NCBI GenBank assembly: GCA_947089135.1
Contig: CAMUJF010000001.1
Span: 1 to 64,000, forward strand
Source: an uncultured Clostridia bacterium
GTDB lineage: Bacteria; Bacillota; Clostridia; Oscillospirales; Ruminococcaceae
DNA: 64,000 bases
Reading direction: 5' to 3'
Part shown: in pieces, positions 23,328-31,528 of the stretch
Layout: every line of letters begins with the position of its first letter
Position numbering within the stretch: the stretch's first letter is position 1
Program-made: the position numbers and the translations under genes
Notes under the pieces: model-generated
What the model was told of the DNA's origin: nothing
Databases searched by the model: none
The model's input: the letters and a program-made list of their open reading frames with translations, nothing else

Positions 23328-24041
23328 ATGTCAGTATTACCCGAATTTGAAAAGTTTGCGGAGTTTTTTTCCGCGTTGAATTTTGAAATTACAGAAGAAC
23401 AGTACGCACAGTTTTCATCGTATGCTTCTGCTCTTGTGGAGTGGAACGAAAAAATGAATCTTACGGGAATAACCGATCCCGATGGAATTGCGGTCAAGCA
23501 TTTTCTGGACAGTATTCTGCCATTGAAATTTTTGGATATCCCAAAAGGCGAAAGCATTATAGACGTAGGTACGGGAGCGGGATTTCCGGGCGTGCCTATA
23601 AAAATATACCGTCCCGATGTGAGATTGACGCTGTTGGACAGTCTCAATAAGCGCATTAACTTTCTTTCGGCAGCTTGCAGCGAAGCAAATATTGAAGCAA
23701 AGTTTGTTCATGCAAGAGCCGAAGAGGGAGGACGGAACAATGCCTACAGAGAAAAATTCGGAGCAGCTTTTGCGAGAGCGGTTGCGGCAATGCCTGTGCT
23801 TGCGGAATACTGCCTGCCGTTTGTTAAGATGGGCGGAATATTTGCAGCAATGAAAGGTCCCAATGAAAATTACAGGGACGGAGAAAATGCCGTAAAGCTT
23901 TTGGGAGGAGAAATCGCGGACGTTAAGGAATATTCGCTTCCAAACGGAGACAAGCGCGTACTTATAATAGTGCGTAAAATTATGCCGACAGCTGAGAAGT
24001 ATCCAAGAAACGGCGGTCAGATATCCAAAAAGTCATTATAA
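23328..24041 (+). CDS. rsmG: 16S rRNA (guanine-527-N7)-methyltransferase RsmG
   Basis: SAM-dependent methylation of G527 in 16S rRNA. 237 residues with MNLTGITDPDGIAVKHFLDS and the SAM-binding loop DVGTGAGFPGVPI. Loss of this enzyme gives low-level streptomycin resistance in other species. Starts 12 bases after mnmG with GGGGGAA upstream. Confidence 0.95.
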   Translation: MSVLPEFEKFAEFFSALNFEITEEQYAQFSSYASALVEWNEKMNLTGITDPDGIAVKHFLDSILPLKFLDIPKGESIIDVGTGAGFPGVPIKIYRPDVRLTLLDSLNKRINFLSAACSEANIEAKFVHARAEEGGRNNAYREKFGAAFARAVAAMPVLAEYCLPFVKMGGIFAAMKGPNENYRDGENAVKLLGGEIADVKEYSLPNGDKRVLIIVRKIMPTAEKYPRNGGQISKKSL

Positions 24042-24045
24042 TAAT

Positions 24046-24061
24046 TGTTCCACGTGAAACA
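24046..24061. promoter_or_regulatory. parS: parS site 4
   Basis: TGTTCCACGTGAAACA, five bases after the rsmG stop. Confidence 0.9.
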
Positions 24062-24096
24062 TTTTTAAACAAAGCCGCGGCTATTTTTATGGAAAA

Positions 24097-24112
24097 TGTT
24101 CCACGTGGAACA
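24097..24112. promoter_or_regulatory. parS: parS site 5
   Basis: Perfect TGTTCCACGTGGAACA, 30 bases before the -35 of parA. Confidence 0.9.
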
Positions 24113-24142
24113 TTTTTTTATTTGCTAAATTTGCAAAAATTA

Positions 24143-24171
24143 TTGCAATTGGTAAGAAAATATGGTATAAT
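24143..24171 (+). promoter_or_regulatory. Promoter of parA
   Basis: TTGCAA (24143-24148), 17-bp spacer, TATAAT (24166-24171) with extended -10 TG. Two parS sites sit directly upstream, so ParB spreading could influence it. Confidence 0.65.
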
Positions 24172-24202
24172 TAAAGCTACTGAAACTGAAAGGAAGACTG
24201 TT

Positions 24203-25000
24203 ATGGCAATTATAATTGCTGTCGCAAATCAAAAGGGCGGTGTGGGAAAATCCACCACTGTTGTTAATCTTGCGGCGTGCCTGGGACAGAGAAAGAAAAA
24301 AGTCCTTTGTGTGGACATGGACGCCCAGGGAAATACTACAAGCGGATTCGGTATCCGCAAAAAAAATGTGGGAATATCTACATACGACGCGCTTCTGGGG
24401 CTTCGGAGAATACAAGAAGCCGTTATAAAAACCGAATTTGAGAATGTATGGCTCGTACCCGCGACTTCTTCTCTTGCCGCTGCCGATATTGAGCTTATCG
24501 AGGTGGACAATATGCAGAAGCGCATGAAAATGCAGCTTCTCACCATAAAGCAGGATTACGATTATATACTGCTTGACTGCCCGCCGTCGCTGTCGCTGAT
24601 TCCTGTAAATGCGCTGTGCGCTTGCGATACGGTGCTTGTGCCGATGACCTGCGAATATTTTGCAATGGAGGGACTTTCCCAGCTTGTGGAATCAATTCGG
24701 CTGGTGAAGCAGCGGTACAACCCCACAATAGATATTGAAGGAATACTTTTTACCATGTTTGACGGACGCCTCAACCTCACAAGTCAGGTTGTAAGCGAGG
24801 TAAAAAAGCATTTCCCGAAAAAGATGTTCAAGACCGTGATACCGAGAAACGTGCGCATATCAGAGGCTCCCAGTTTTGGAAAGCCCGTTGTGTACTACGA
24901 TAAAAGCTCCCGCGGCGCGGAGGCTTACGAAATGTTTACGGAAGAGCTTCTTAAACGGCACAAGGCTGCCGAAAAAGCTCTTGCCGCGTCGAAAAAATAA
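24203..25000 (+). CDS. parA: Chromosome-partitioning ATPase ParA (Soj)
   Basis: 265 residues with the deviant Walker A KGGVGKST (11-18), then DMDAQGN and LLDCPPSLSL. ParA binds DNA non-specifically and, with ParB-parS, moves origins; in B. subtilis Soj also regulates DnaA. ATG 24203 has AAGGAAG upstream. The longer frame from 24089 begins inside a parS site and is rejected. Confidence 0.95.
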   Translation: MAIIIAVANQKGGVGKSTTVVNLAACLGQRKKKVLCVDMDAQGNTTSGFGIRKKNVGISTYDALLGLRRIQEAVIKTEFENVWLVPATSSLAAADIELIEVDNMQKRMKMQLLTIKQDYDYILLDCPPSLSLIPVNALCACDTVLVPMTCEYFAMEGLSQLVESIRLVKQRYNPTIDIEGILFTMFDGRLNLTSQVVSEVKKHFPKKMFKTVIPRNVRISEAPSFGKPVVYYDKSSRGAEAYEMFTEELLKRHKAAEKALAASKK

Positions 25001-25016
25001 TGAAAAGGGGGTAAAA

Positions 25017-25032
25017 TGTTCCACGTAGAACA
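25017..25032. promoter_or_regulatory. parS: parS site 6 (one mismatch)
   Basis: TGTTCCACGTAGAACA, one change from the perfect palindrome, in the parA-parB gap. Confidence 0.7.
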
Positions 25033-25092
25033 TTTTTGATCAAAACCGCGATGTTTTGCGAGGTAAAACACGCATCTGCTGCTTGGACAGTT

Positions 25093-25108
25093 TTTTTTAC
25101 GTGGAACA
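25093..25108. promoter_or_regulatory. Degenerate parS half-site
   Basis: ACGTGGAACA (25099-25108) preserves the right half of parS; the left half has become a T-run. Nine bases before the parB start. Confidence 0.45.
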
Positions 25109-25116
25109 ATTGGAAT

Positions 25117-25989
25117 ATGGCAAAAAAAAGTTTGGGAATGGGTCTTGACGCGCTTTTCGGAGACAACGGAGCCGAGGGCGGCGATACTCATACCTTAAGA
25201 ATTTCCGAGATAGAACCGAACCGCAAGCAGCCCAGACAGGATTTTGACGAGGCTGCTATCGCGGAGCTTGCGGACAGTATCCGTCAGCACGGACTTATCC
25301 AGCCGATAGTTGTCCGTCCAATGGAGGAGGGTTATCAAATCGTAGCGGGTGAGCGCCGTTGGAGAGCTTGCCGTATGTTGGGAATGAGCGACGTTCCGGT
25401 TGTGGTAAAGGATTTTACCGACGAAGAAACCGCTCAGATCGCGCTTATTGAAAACATTCAGCGGCAGGACTTAAATCCTGTGGAGGAGGCCGCTGCGTAC
25501 CGCGCTCTTATGGACGAGTACGGCATGACTCAGGAGGCTCTTTCAAAGGCGGTGGGAAAATCCCGCTCCGCAATTGCAAACTCCGTCAGACTGCTTAATC
25601 TTCCCGACGAGATTGTGGAAATGCTTCGTAAGGGAAAGCTTTCATCGGGACAAGCAAAGGCTATTGCTTCGGCTGATTCCGAGGAGACGATGCTGGAAAT
25701 AGCAAAGCTTGCGGCCGACGGAAAGATCACTGTCAGAGGGATAGAAAAGCTTGCAGCGGAAAAGACGGATAAGGAAGCGGGGGGCTCGGAGGAAAAACAG
25801 TCCGTACCGAAAACTGCGGAAGAGCGGTCGAACATGAGCTACATAACCGAAATGCAGATAAGCCTTGAGGATCATTTGCAGAAAAAGGTGAAGATAACCT
25901 CAAAGGACGGAGAAAAGGGTACGCTTGTGATTGATTTTTACAGCAGGGACGAGCTTACCGATCTTGCAGACAGGCTGACCTGCTATTGA
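25117..25989 (+). CDS. parB: Chromosome-partitioning protein ParB (Spo0J)
   Basis: A CTP-dependent DNA clamp that loads at parS and spreads. 290 residues: N-terminal AKKSLGMGLDALFG (ParA-stimulating), NRKQPR, CTPase motif GERRWRA (78-84), and helix-turn-helix GKSRSAIANSVRLL. The four specificity positions read Arg150, Ser156, Asn161 and Gly178, a ParB-like set. ATG 25117 is the only start giving the standard N-terminus. The C-terminal dimer domain ends RDELTDLADRL. Confidence 0.96.
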   Translation: MAKKSLGMGLDALFGDNGAEGGDTHTLRISEIEPNRKQPRQDFDEAAIAELADSIRQHGLIQPIVVRPMEEGYQIVAGERRWRACRMLGMSDVPVVVKDFTDEETAQIALIENIQRQDLNPVEEAAAYRALMDEYGMTQEALSKAVGKSRSAIANSVRLLNLPDEIVEMLRKGKLSSGQAKAIASADSEETMLEIAKLAADGKITVRGIEKLAAEKTDKEAGGSEEKQSVPKTAEERSNMSYITEMQISLEDHLQKKVKITSKDGEKGTLVIDFYSRDELTDLADRLTCY

Positions 25990-26003
25990 TATCAGATATA
26001 AAT

Positions 26004-26041
26004 AATTCGCCTGCCTTAAATTAGGTATGGCGAATTTTTTT
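26004..26041 (+). terminator. Terminator after parB
   Basis: AATTCGCC (26004-26011) pairs with GGCGAATT (26029-26036), followed by T's. Confidence 0.75.
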
Positions 26042-26095
26042 GATATTGTATGATTTTACGCATTGTTTTCGACATTTTCCAGAAAATAGAAATGG

Positions 26096-26101
26096 TATAA
26101 T
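26096..26101 (+). promoter_or_regulatory. Extended -10 element upstream of noc
   Basis: ATGGTATAAT, the same extended -10 string as upstream of parA, 34 bases before the noc start. No convincing -35 is seen. Confidence 0.45.
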
Positions 26102-26134
26102 AACGCTGAGAAAAAATAAAGGAAGTGCGATGAT

Positions 26135-26929
26135 ATGCCGTTTCTCGTTAAAGAAAAAACTCTTAACAAGGTCATTCAGGTGGAGACCGCGAAAATAGAC
26201 CCCAATCCATACCAACCGAGGCGGGAATTTGATGATATAGACGGACTGGCGCAAAGTATCAGTCAGAACGGAATTTTACAGCCGCTTACCGTCCGCAGAG
26301 TGGACGAGCGTTTTCAGCTTGTGGCAGGGGAGCGGAGACTTCGTGCGGCAAAGCTGTTGGGAATGGAGTTTGTTCCGTGTATCGCGGTTACAATGACGGA
26401 GCGTAATTCTGCGGTAATGGCTCTGATAGAAAATATTCAGCGGCGGGATCTGTCCGTTTTTGACGAAGCTGAGGCTATTGCAAGGCTTATAGATTTCTAT
26501 GGAATGACTCAGGAGGACGCCGCAGTCAAGCTTGGAAAATCTCAATCTTCAGTAGCAAATAAGCTTCGGCTGCTGAAGCTGGACAAGTCCGTTCAGGGAA
26601 AAGCCGCCGAGTACGGTCTTACGGAACGTCATGCCCGCGCGCTTCTTAAGCTGGAGGATACTCCGAAGCAGCTTGCCGCCATAGAGGTCATTCATGAAAG
26701 AAAAATGAATGTGGAAAACACCGAACGGTACATAGATAATATGCTTGAAAAGGAGCGTAATTTTGCGGACATGAAGCGGCGCAGCGCGGCTTTCAGGGAC
26801 GTGCGGTTGTTTGTCAATACCATAAACAAGGCTATCGAAATGATGAAAGCGGCGGGGATAAACGCCGATTCCAAAAAAATTCAGGACGACGACTATATCG
26901 AGTACATCGTCAGAATACCCACAAAATAA
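26135..26929 (+). CDS. noc: Nucleoid occlusion protein Noc (ParB paralog)
   Basis: 264 residues, homologous to ParB: NPYQPRREF, CTPase motif GERRLRA (65-71), and helix-turn-helix GKSQSSVANKLRLLKL. The specificity quartet is Gln137, Lys143, Lys148 and Arg165, i.e. the QKKR set known to switch ParB from parS to the Noc-binding sequence. Noc blocks septation over the nucleoid in B. subtilis. The N-terminus (MPFLVKEKTLNK) is short, and a membrane-targeting amphipathic helix is not obvious. No Noc-binding sequence was noticed in the window. It has its own promoter and terminator. Confidence 0.85.
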   Translation: MPFLVKEKTLNKVIQVETAKIDPNPYQPRREFDDIDGLAQSISQNGILQPLTVRRVDERFQLVAGERRLRAAKLLGMEFVPCIAVTMTERNSAVMALIENIQRRDLSVFDEAEAIARLIDFYGMTQEDAAVKLGKSQSSVANKLRLLKLDKSVQGKAAEYGLTERHARALLKLEDTPKQLAAIEVIHERKMNVENTERYIDNMLEKERNFADMKRRSAAFRDVRLFVNTINKAIEMMKAAGINADSKKIQDDDYIEYIVRIPTK

Positions 26930-26931
26930 TG

Positions 26932-26971
26932 AAAAGCGGACGAAAAGACTGAGCCTTTTCGTCCGCTTTTT
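26932..26971. terminator. Bidirectional terminator after noc
   Basis: AAAAGCGGACGAAAAG (26932-26947) pairs with CTTTTCGTCCGCTTTT (26955-26970): a 16-bp perfect stem with T-runs on both strands. It separates convergent genes. Confidence 0.9.
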
Positions 26972-26977
26972 GTATAA

Positions 26978-26993
26978 TGTTCCACGTGAAACA
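26978..26993. promoter_or_regulatory. parS: parS site 7
   Basis: TGTTCCACGTGAAACA, immediately beside the stop codon of the minus-strand secreted-protein gene. Confidence 0.9.
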
Positions 26994-26994
26994 A

Positions 26995-28005
26995 TTAAAG
27001 TTCTTCGTTGTACGCATGGTCGTAAGCCATGTATGTACCGCTGTCTTCCTCGTATTTATAGTCAAACCAGCATTCCTCATAAACAAGCTTTTCGGTTTTG
27101 TAGCTGTAGCTGTAGCCGTAATCCGAAAAATAGCTGTAATTATTGTCGCGTTTGCCCTTGTAATTTTTCTCAAATTCCGCTGTGCGGTTCAGAATATCTT
27201 TTTCGGTATCCTTACTGTAGACCGTTTCAAGGTCGTAGGGCTTGCGGATAATTTTGGTTTTCTCTTTGTTCCTGTCCACTGTAAATTTGTAGGTGTAGTT
27301 TGTCTGCACGTCGTTTATGCAGTAGCTGAGGATCACGTCCGCATCACCGCCGCCTCGTCCGGACATATTGAGCGAGTAGTCGGAAAAATTAAAATTTTTA
27401 TCGTATTTTTTAATGGACTTGAAAATGCCGTCCATATCCTTTTCGGAGTCAAGACAAAGTATCTTGCCCTCGTTTTCGATATTTCCCGCGGCAGTGGAGT
27501 TAAGCGAACCGTTGCGGAAAACAAGCCTGCCATTTTTGCCGATCTTGATCGTTCCGAAGTTATCCAAAGTTCCTCCGTGAATAAACACCGTGCCGTCCTC
27601 TATTTCCAAAACTCCGTCACGTTCAACGCAGACAGTTCCTATTATCTCGGCTGTCGCGCCGTCGCTTATGACAAGTCTGCCGCCGCTCCTTTCGCCTAAA
27701 TCGTTTCCGATAGGCTCAATTCTCAGTTTCTGTCCGCTTTCAATGGTGAAGTCCTTATCAAAAATTCGTTTCTGCCATATTTCCATGTATTCCGAAGAGA
27801 AAAATTTTCCGTCATTGGTAGAAAAACCTACGTCTGTAAACGGTGGGGGAGAATCGTAATCAAAAAAGTAGTCGTAGTAATCGGTGCCCGTCAAGTCCCT
27901 TTCCGGGTCAAATTCCTTTTCGCTTGCCGATACCGCAACCGCTGAGACAGCCGATACCGCCATAACTGCCGCCGATACTGCCGCAAAAATTTTACTCATT
28001 TTCAT
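26995..28005 (-). CDS. Secreted protein of unknown function, beta-repeat rich
   Basis: 336 residues. An N-terminal signal peptide (MKMSKIFAAVSAAVMAVSAV, cleavage near AVSA/SEKE) is clear. The middle (about 100-185) has short repeating strands such as GRLVISDGATAEIIG, GVLEIEDGTVFIHGG and GRLVFRNGSLNS, suggesting a beta-solenoid. The C-terminal part is rich in Tyr, Asp, Glu and Lys. No enzyme motif was recognised. The start at 28005 follows GAAAGGAT. A 29-base element upstream is shared with the cell-wall-binding gene at 42074-43477. Confidence 0.65.
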   Translation of the reverse strand: MKMSKIFAAVSAAVMAVSAVSAVAVSASEKEFDPERDLTGTDYYDYFFDYDSPPPFTDVGFSTNDGKFFSSEYMEIWQKRIFDKDFTIESGQKLRIEPIGNDLGERSGGRLVISDGATAEIIGTVCVERDGVLEIEDGTVFIHGGTLDNFGTIKIGKNGRLVFRNGSLNSTAAGNIENEGKILCLDSEKDMDGIFKSIKKYDKNFNFSDYSLNMSGRGGGDADVILSYCINDVQTNYTYKFTVDRNKEKTKIIRKPYDLETVYSKDTEKDILNRTAEFEKNYKGKRDNNYSYFSDYGYSYSYKTEKLVYEECWFDYKYEEDSGTYMAYDHAYNEEL

Positions 28006-28048
28006 AAAAATCAATCCTTTCAAAAGCTTGCAAACATTTTATATAATA

Positions 28049-28077
28049 AATACAACTCAGAGCGGCAGAATTTTTCA
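28049..28077 (-). promoter_or_regulatory. Shared upstream element (candidate ECF promoter), copy 1
   Basis: Read on the minus strand: TGAAAA, 17-base spacer with ATTCTGCCGCTCT, TGTATT. 24 of 29 bases match 43519-43547. It lies 43 bases before the start codon. Confidence 0.5.
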
Positions 28078-28125
28078 TGGAAAGAAAAATTTTTCAAAAA
28101 ATTTGTGGGATATTAGCATTACACA

Positions 28126-28156
28126 TGGGGTGACTCAGCCTGCGGAGGCTCTACGC
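28126..28156 (+). repeat. Two-hairpin intergenic repeat, copy D, partial (after dnaJ)
   Basis: Contains GGGGTGACTCA and a degraded end hairpin (AGCCT..AGGCT), abutting the dnaJ stop. The outer CCCCC/GGGGG hairpin is missing. Confidence 0.5.
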
Positions 28157-29311
28157 TTACTTCTCGAATGCCTGCTTGATCTTATCAAAGAAATTGTTCC
28201 GCTTTTTGTAATTTTTGTTTTCGTCAAGGGACTCGTCAAAGGCTTTCAGCAGGTCTTTTTGTTTTTTGGTAAGATTGCCCGGAACTTCTATGGTAACATG
28301 AACGAACTGGTTTCCCCGGTCGCTGCGGTTTAGCTTTTTGATACCCTTGCCTTTGAAGCGGAAAACCGTTCCCGGCTGTGTACCCTCGGGAATAGTGTAG
28401 GAAACAGTTCCGTCGATCGTGGGAACTTCAACCTCGGCGCCCAGAGCCGCCTGAACAAAAGTTATGGGCATTTCGGTGTGAACATCGTAGCCGTCCCTCT
28501 CAAAGATAGCGTCTGGACGAACGGTAACGGTAATAAGCAAATCGCCAGAGGGACCGCCGTTTATTCCTCCGTGACCTTGACCGGAGGTGCGTATGGTCTG
28601 ACCGTCGTCAATACCCGCAGGTATCGAAACGCTGATAGTTTTCTCAACGCTGACACGTCCGTTGCCATGACATTTCGAGCAGGGATTTTTTATTATAGTA
28701 CCCTTTCCTCCACACCTTGTACATGGCTTCTGGGAGGATATCATGCCGAACGGCGTGCGCTGAGTTACCTTTATCTGACCCGTTCCGTGACAGTCGGGAC
28801 AGGTATCTGCCGACGAACCCGCTGCCGCACCCGAACCGTTACAGTCTGGACATTTCTCCATACGAGAAATGTGAATGTCGGTGCTGATACCCTTGCAGGC
28901 ATCCATAAAGCTGATAACAACGCTTTTCTGAATATCCTGACCGCGCCTCGGAGCGTTGGGATTGCTTCTTGACGAAGAACCGCCGAAGCCTCCGAAAAAG
29001 CTGGAGAAAATGTCGCTGATATCGCCCATGTCTCCGAAGCCGCCGGAGAAACCGCCTCCGTAGCCTCCTCCGCCGTAGGAGGGGTCTACACCTGCGTGAC
29101 CGAATTGATCGTACCTCGAACGCTTTTCTGGGTCGGACAGTACCTCGTAAGCCTCGTTGACCTCCTTAAATTTTTCCTCGGCTTCCTTGTTGTCGGGGTT
29201 GAAGTCAGGGTGATATTTTCTTGACAGTTTTCTGAACGCCTGTTTTAGTTCGTCCTCGGAAGCCCCTTTCTGAAGCCCCAGCACCTCGTAATAATCTCTT
29301 TTATCAGCCAT
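28157..29311 (-). CDS. dnaJ: Chaperone DnaJ
   Basis: Hsp40 co-chaperone of DnaK. 384 residues: J domain with HPD (34-36), Gly/Phe-rich linker (76-112), four zinc-binding CxxC units at 154, 171, 197 and 211, and a C-terminal substrate-binding domain. ATG 29311 gives MADKRDYYEVLG with AAAGGAAA upstream. Last gene of the hrcA operon; a 226-base gap containing repeat copy B separates it from dnaK. Confidence 0.97.
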   Translation of the reverse strand: MADKRDYYEVLGLQKGASEDELKQAFRKLSRKYHPDFNPDNKEAEEKFKEVNEAYEVLSDPEKRSRYDQFGHAGVDPSYGGGGYGGGFSGGFGDMGDISDIFSSFFGGFGGSSSRSNPNAPRRGQDIQKSVVISFMDACKGISTDIHISRMEKCPDCNGSGAAAGSSADTCPDCHGTGQIKVTQRTPFGMISSQKPCTRCGGKGTIIKNPCSKCHGNGRVSVEKTISVSIPAGIDDGQTIRTSGQGHGGINGGPSGDLLITVTVRPDAIFERDGYDVHTEMPITFVQAALGAEVEVPTIDGTVSYTIPEGTQPGTVFRFKGKGIKKLNRSDRGNQFVHVTIEVPGNLTKKQKDLLKAFDESLDENKNYKKRNNFFDKIKQAFEK

Positions 29312-29436
29312 ATGGGCATTTCCTTTCATGTAATGTAAGTATATATATTGTAAATTATTTCTAATTGTATATCCGTCATAAAACAGCTTTCGGGCGGAAA
29401 TTTTCCGCCCTTGGCTTATTCCTGATTGATTTACCC

Positions 29437-29537
29437 GCCCCCTTGAGGGGGCTTGATAAGGTTAAAATTTTTTGTATTTATCTTTGGGGGAGACTTTGTC
29501 AGCGCTTCGCTGCAGACTGCCGCGGGGCGTTCCCCGC
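29437..29537 (+). repeat. Two-hairpin intergenic repeat, copy B (after dnaK)
   Basis: GCCCCCTTGAGGGGGC (29437-29452), AT-rich middle, GGGGGAGACTTTGTC, a GCGCTTCGCTGC piece, and end hairpin GCGGGG-CGTT-CCCCGC (29522-29537) directly touching the dnaK stop codon (29538-29540). Confidence 0.75.
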
Positions 29538-31397
29538 TTATTTTTCTGTAAAGTCCGCGTCAACAAAATCTCCGCCGTTATTGTTATCATCGGAAGAAGA
29601 ACCGCCCATGTCAGCGCCTGCCGCACCTGCCGCGCCGTCCTGCTGAGCCTGCGCTCCCGCAGCCTGATATATCTTCTGGGAAACCTCGTAGAACGCTTTC
29701 TGCAATTCCTCGGTCTTAGCCTTTATATCGTCGGTGTTGTCGGTAGCGTTTGCAGCCTTAAGGGCGTCTATCTTGGACTGGATATTAGCCTTTTCCTCCT
29801 CGGAAATCTTATCGCCGAAATCGGTGAGAGCCTTTTCGCACTGGAATACCATGTTTTCGCCCGCGTTCTTCGCGTCAACTGCGTCCTTGCGCTTCTTGTC
29901 TTCGTCGGCGTAGCGCGCAGCTTCGTCAACGGCTTTCTGAATGTCCTCCTTAGACATATTTGTAGACGCGGTAATGGAGATCTTCTGCTCCTTGCCTGTA
30001 CCTAAGTCTTTTGCGGATACGTTAACGATACCGTTTGCGTCGATATCAAATGTTACTTCGATCTGAGGTACTCCTCTGGGAGCGGGAGCGATACCGTCAA
30101 GACGGAAAACGCCAAGCTGCTTGTTGTCCTTTGCGAATTCGCGCTCGCCCTGAAGTACGTTGATGTCAACAGCGGTCTGATTGTCCGCATATGTGGAGAA
30201 CACCTGCGACTTCTTTGTAGGAATAGTAGTGTTTCTTTCAATCATTCTTGTGCAAACGCCGCCCGCTGTTTCGATACCGAGGGAAAGGGGAGTAACGTCC
30301 AGCAGGAGGACAGCGTTTTCCTTGTCAACGTCGCCGGAAAGGATACCGCCCTGATATGCGGCTCCGAGAGCAACGCATTCGTCAGGATTGATTCCCTTAA
30401 AGGGATCCATGCCCATGAAGCTCTTTACAGCGTCCTGAACAGCGGGGATTCTTGACGAACCGCCAACCATGAGTACCTTTTTAATGTCAGAGGGCTTAAG
30501 ACCCGCGTCGGAAAGAGCCTGCTTAACGGGACCCATTGTGGACTGTACAAGATCGCTTGTCAGCTCGTTGAACTTAGCTTGCGAAAGCTCCATGCTCAGG
30601 TGCTTAGGACCTGTCGCGTCCGCGGTAATGTAGGGAATGGAGATCGAAGCGGAGGGAGTAGCCGAAAGAGTGATCTTAGCCTTTTCAGCCTCGTCCTTAA
30701 GTCTCTGCATTGCAAGCTTATCGCCGGAAAGGTCGATTCCGTCGGACTTCTTGAATTCATCGATCATCCAGTTTATGATACGCTGGTCGAAGTCATCGCC
30801 GCCCAGACGGTTGTTACCCGCCGTGGCAAGAACCTCGGTAACGCCGTCGCCCATTTCGATAATGGAAACGTCAAACGTACCGCCGCCTAAGTCGTAAACC
30901 ATAATAGTCTGATCGTCTTCCTTGTCGATACCGTAGGAAAGAGCCGCAGCCGTAGGCTCATTGATGATACGTCTTACAGTAAGACCTGCGATCTGACCCG
31001 CGTCCTTGGTAGCCTGTCTCTGAGCGTCGGTAAAGTATGCGGGAACGGTGATTACGGCTTCGGTAACGGTATCATGGAGATAAGCCTCCGCGTCCGCTTT
31101 CAGCTTCTGGAGGATCATTGCGGAAACCTCCTGAGGGGTGTACTTCTTGCCGTCGATATCTACCTTGTAATCGCTGCCCATGTGTCTCTTGATTGAAGCA
31201 ACGGTTCTGCCCGCGTTTGTAACAGCCTGGTTCTTGGCAACCTGACCAACAAGACGTTCGCCAGTTTTTGTAAAGCCAACAACAGAGGGAGTGGTTCTGC
31301 CGCCCTCGGCGTTTGTGATAACGGTAGCGTTTCCGCCCTCAACAACGGCAACGCAGGAGTTTGTAGTACCTAAGTCGATACCTATAATTTTAGCCAT
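29538..31397 (-). CDS. dnaK: Chaperone DnaK (Hsp70)
   Basis: ATP-dependent chaperone. 619 residues. N-terminal ATPase with IGIDLGTTNSCVAV and VYDLGGGTFDVSI, linker, and substrate-binding domain containing LGIETAGGVCTRMIERNTTIPT. The C-terminal Ala/Gln/Gly-rich tail ends FVDADFTEK. The Gram-positive type lacks the extra loop of E. coli DnaK. Start at 31397 with AGAAAGGAAA upstream. Confidence 0.97.
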   Translation of the reverse strand: MAKIIGIDLGTTNSCVAVVEGGNATVITNAEGGRTTPSVVGFTKTGERLVGQVAKNQAVTNAGRTVASIKRHMGSDYKVDIDGKKYTPQEVSAMILQKLKADAEAYLHDTVTEAVITVPAYFTDAQRQATKDAGQIAGLTVRRIINEPTAAALSYGIDKEDDQTIMVYDLGGGTFDVSIIEMGDGVTEVLATAGNNRLGGDDFDQRIINWMIDEFKKSDGIDLSGDKLAMQRLKDEAEKAKITLSATPSASISIPYITADATGPKHLSMELSQAKFNELTSDLVQSTMGPVKQALSDAGLKPSDIKKVLMVGGSSRIPAVQDAVKSFMGMDPFKGINPDECVALGAAYQGGILSGDVDKENAVLLLDVTPLSLGIETAGGVCTRMIERNTTIPTKKSQVFSTYADNQTAVDINVLQGEREFAKDNKQLGVFRLDGIAPAPRGVPQIEVTFDIDANGIVNVSAKDLGTGKEQKISITASTNMSKEDIQKAVDEAARYADEDKKRKDAVDAKNAGENMVFQCEKALTDFGDKISEEEKANIQSKIDALKAANATDNTDDIKAKTEELQKAFYEVSQKIYQAAGAQAQQDGAAGAAGADMGGSSSDDNNNGGDFVDADFTEK

Positions 31398-31448
31398 AAA
31401 AATCATTTCCTTTCTGTTTTATCTATTATATTATAATTATTTTGACCC

Positions 31449-31528
31449 GCCCCTTTGAGGGGGCTTGACAATGTTGAAATCTATTGTATTTTTCTTTGGG
31501 GGTGACATCGCCCGCGGGGGCTCCCCGC
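31449..31528 (+). repeat. Two-hairpin intergenic repeat, copy C (after grpE)
   Basis: GCCCCTTTGAGGGGGC (31449-31464), AT-rich middle, GGGGGTGACATC, and end hairpin GCGGGG..CCCCGC (31514-31528) touching the grpE stop codon (31529-31531). Confidence 0.75.

Noticed and set aside
24089..24202. N-terminal extension of parA
   Set aside because: It begins inside a parS site and covers the parA promoter; the ATPase starts at 24203 with a good Shine-Dalgarno.
29437..29537. Simple intrinsic terminator after dnaK
   Set aside because: The stems lack a T-run, and the same structure recurs in both orientations, so it is better called a repeat.
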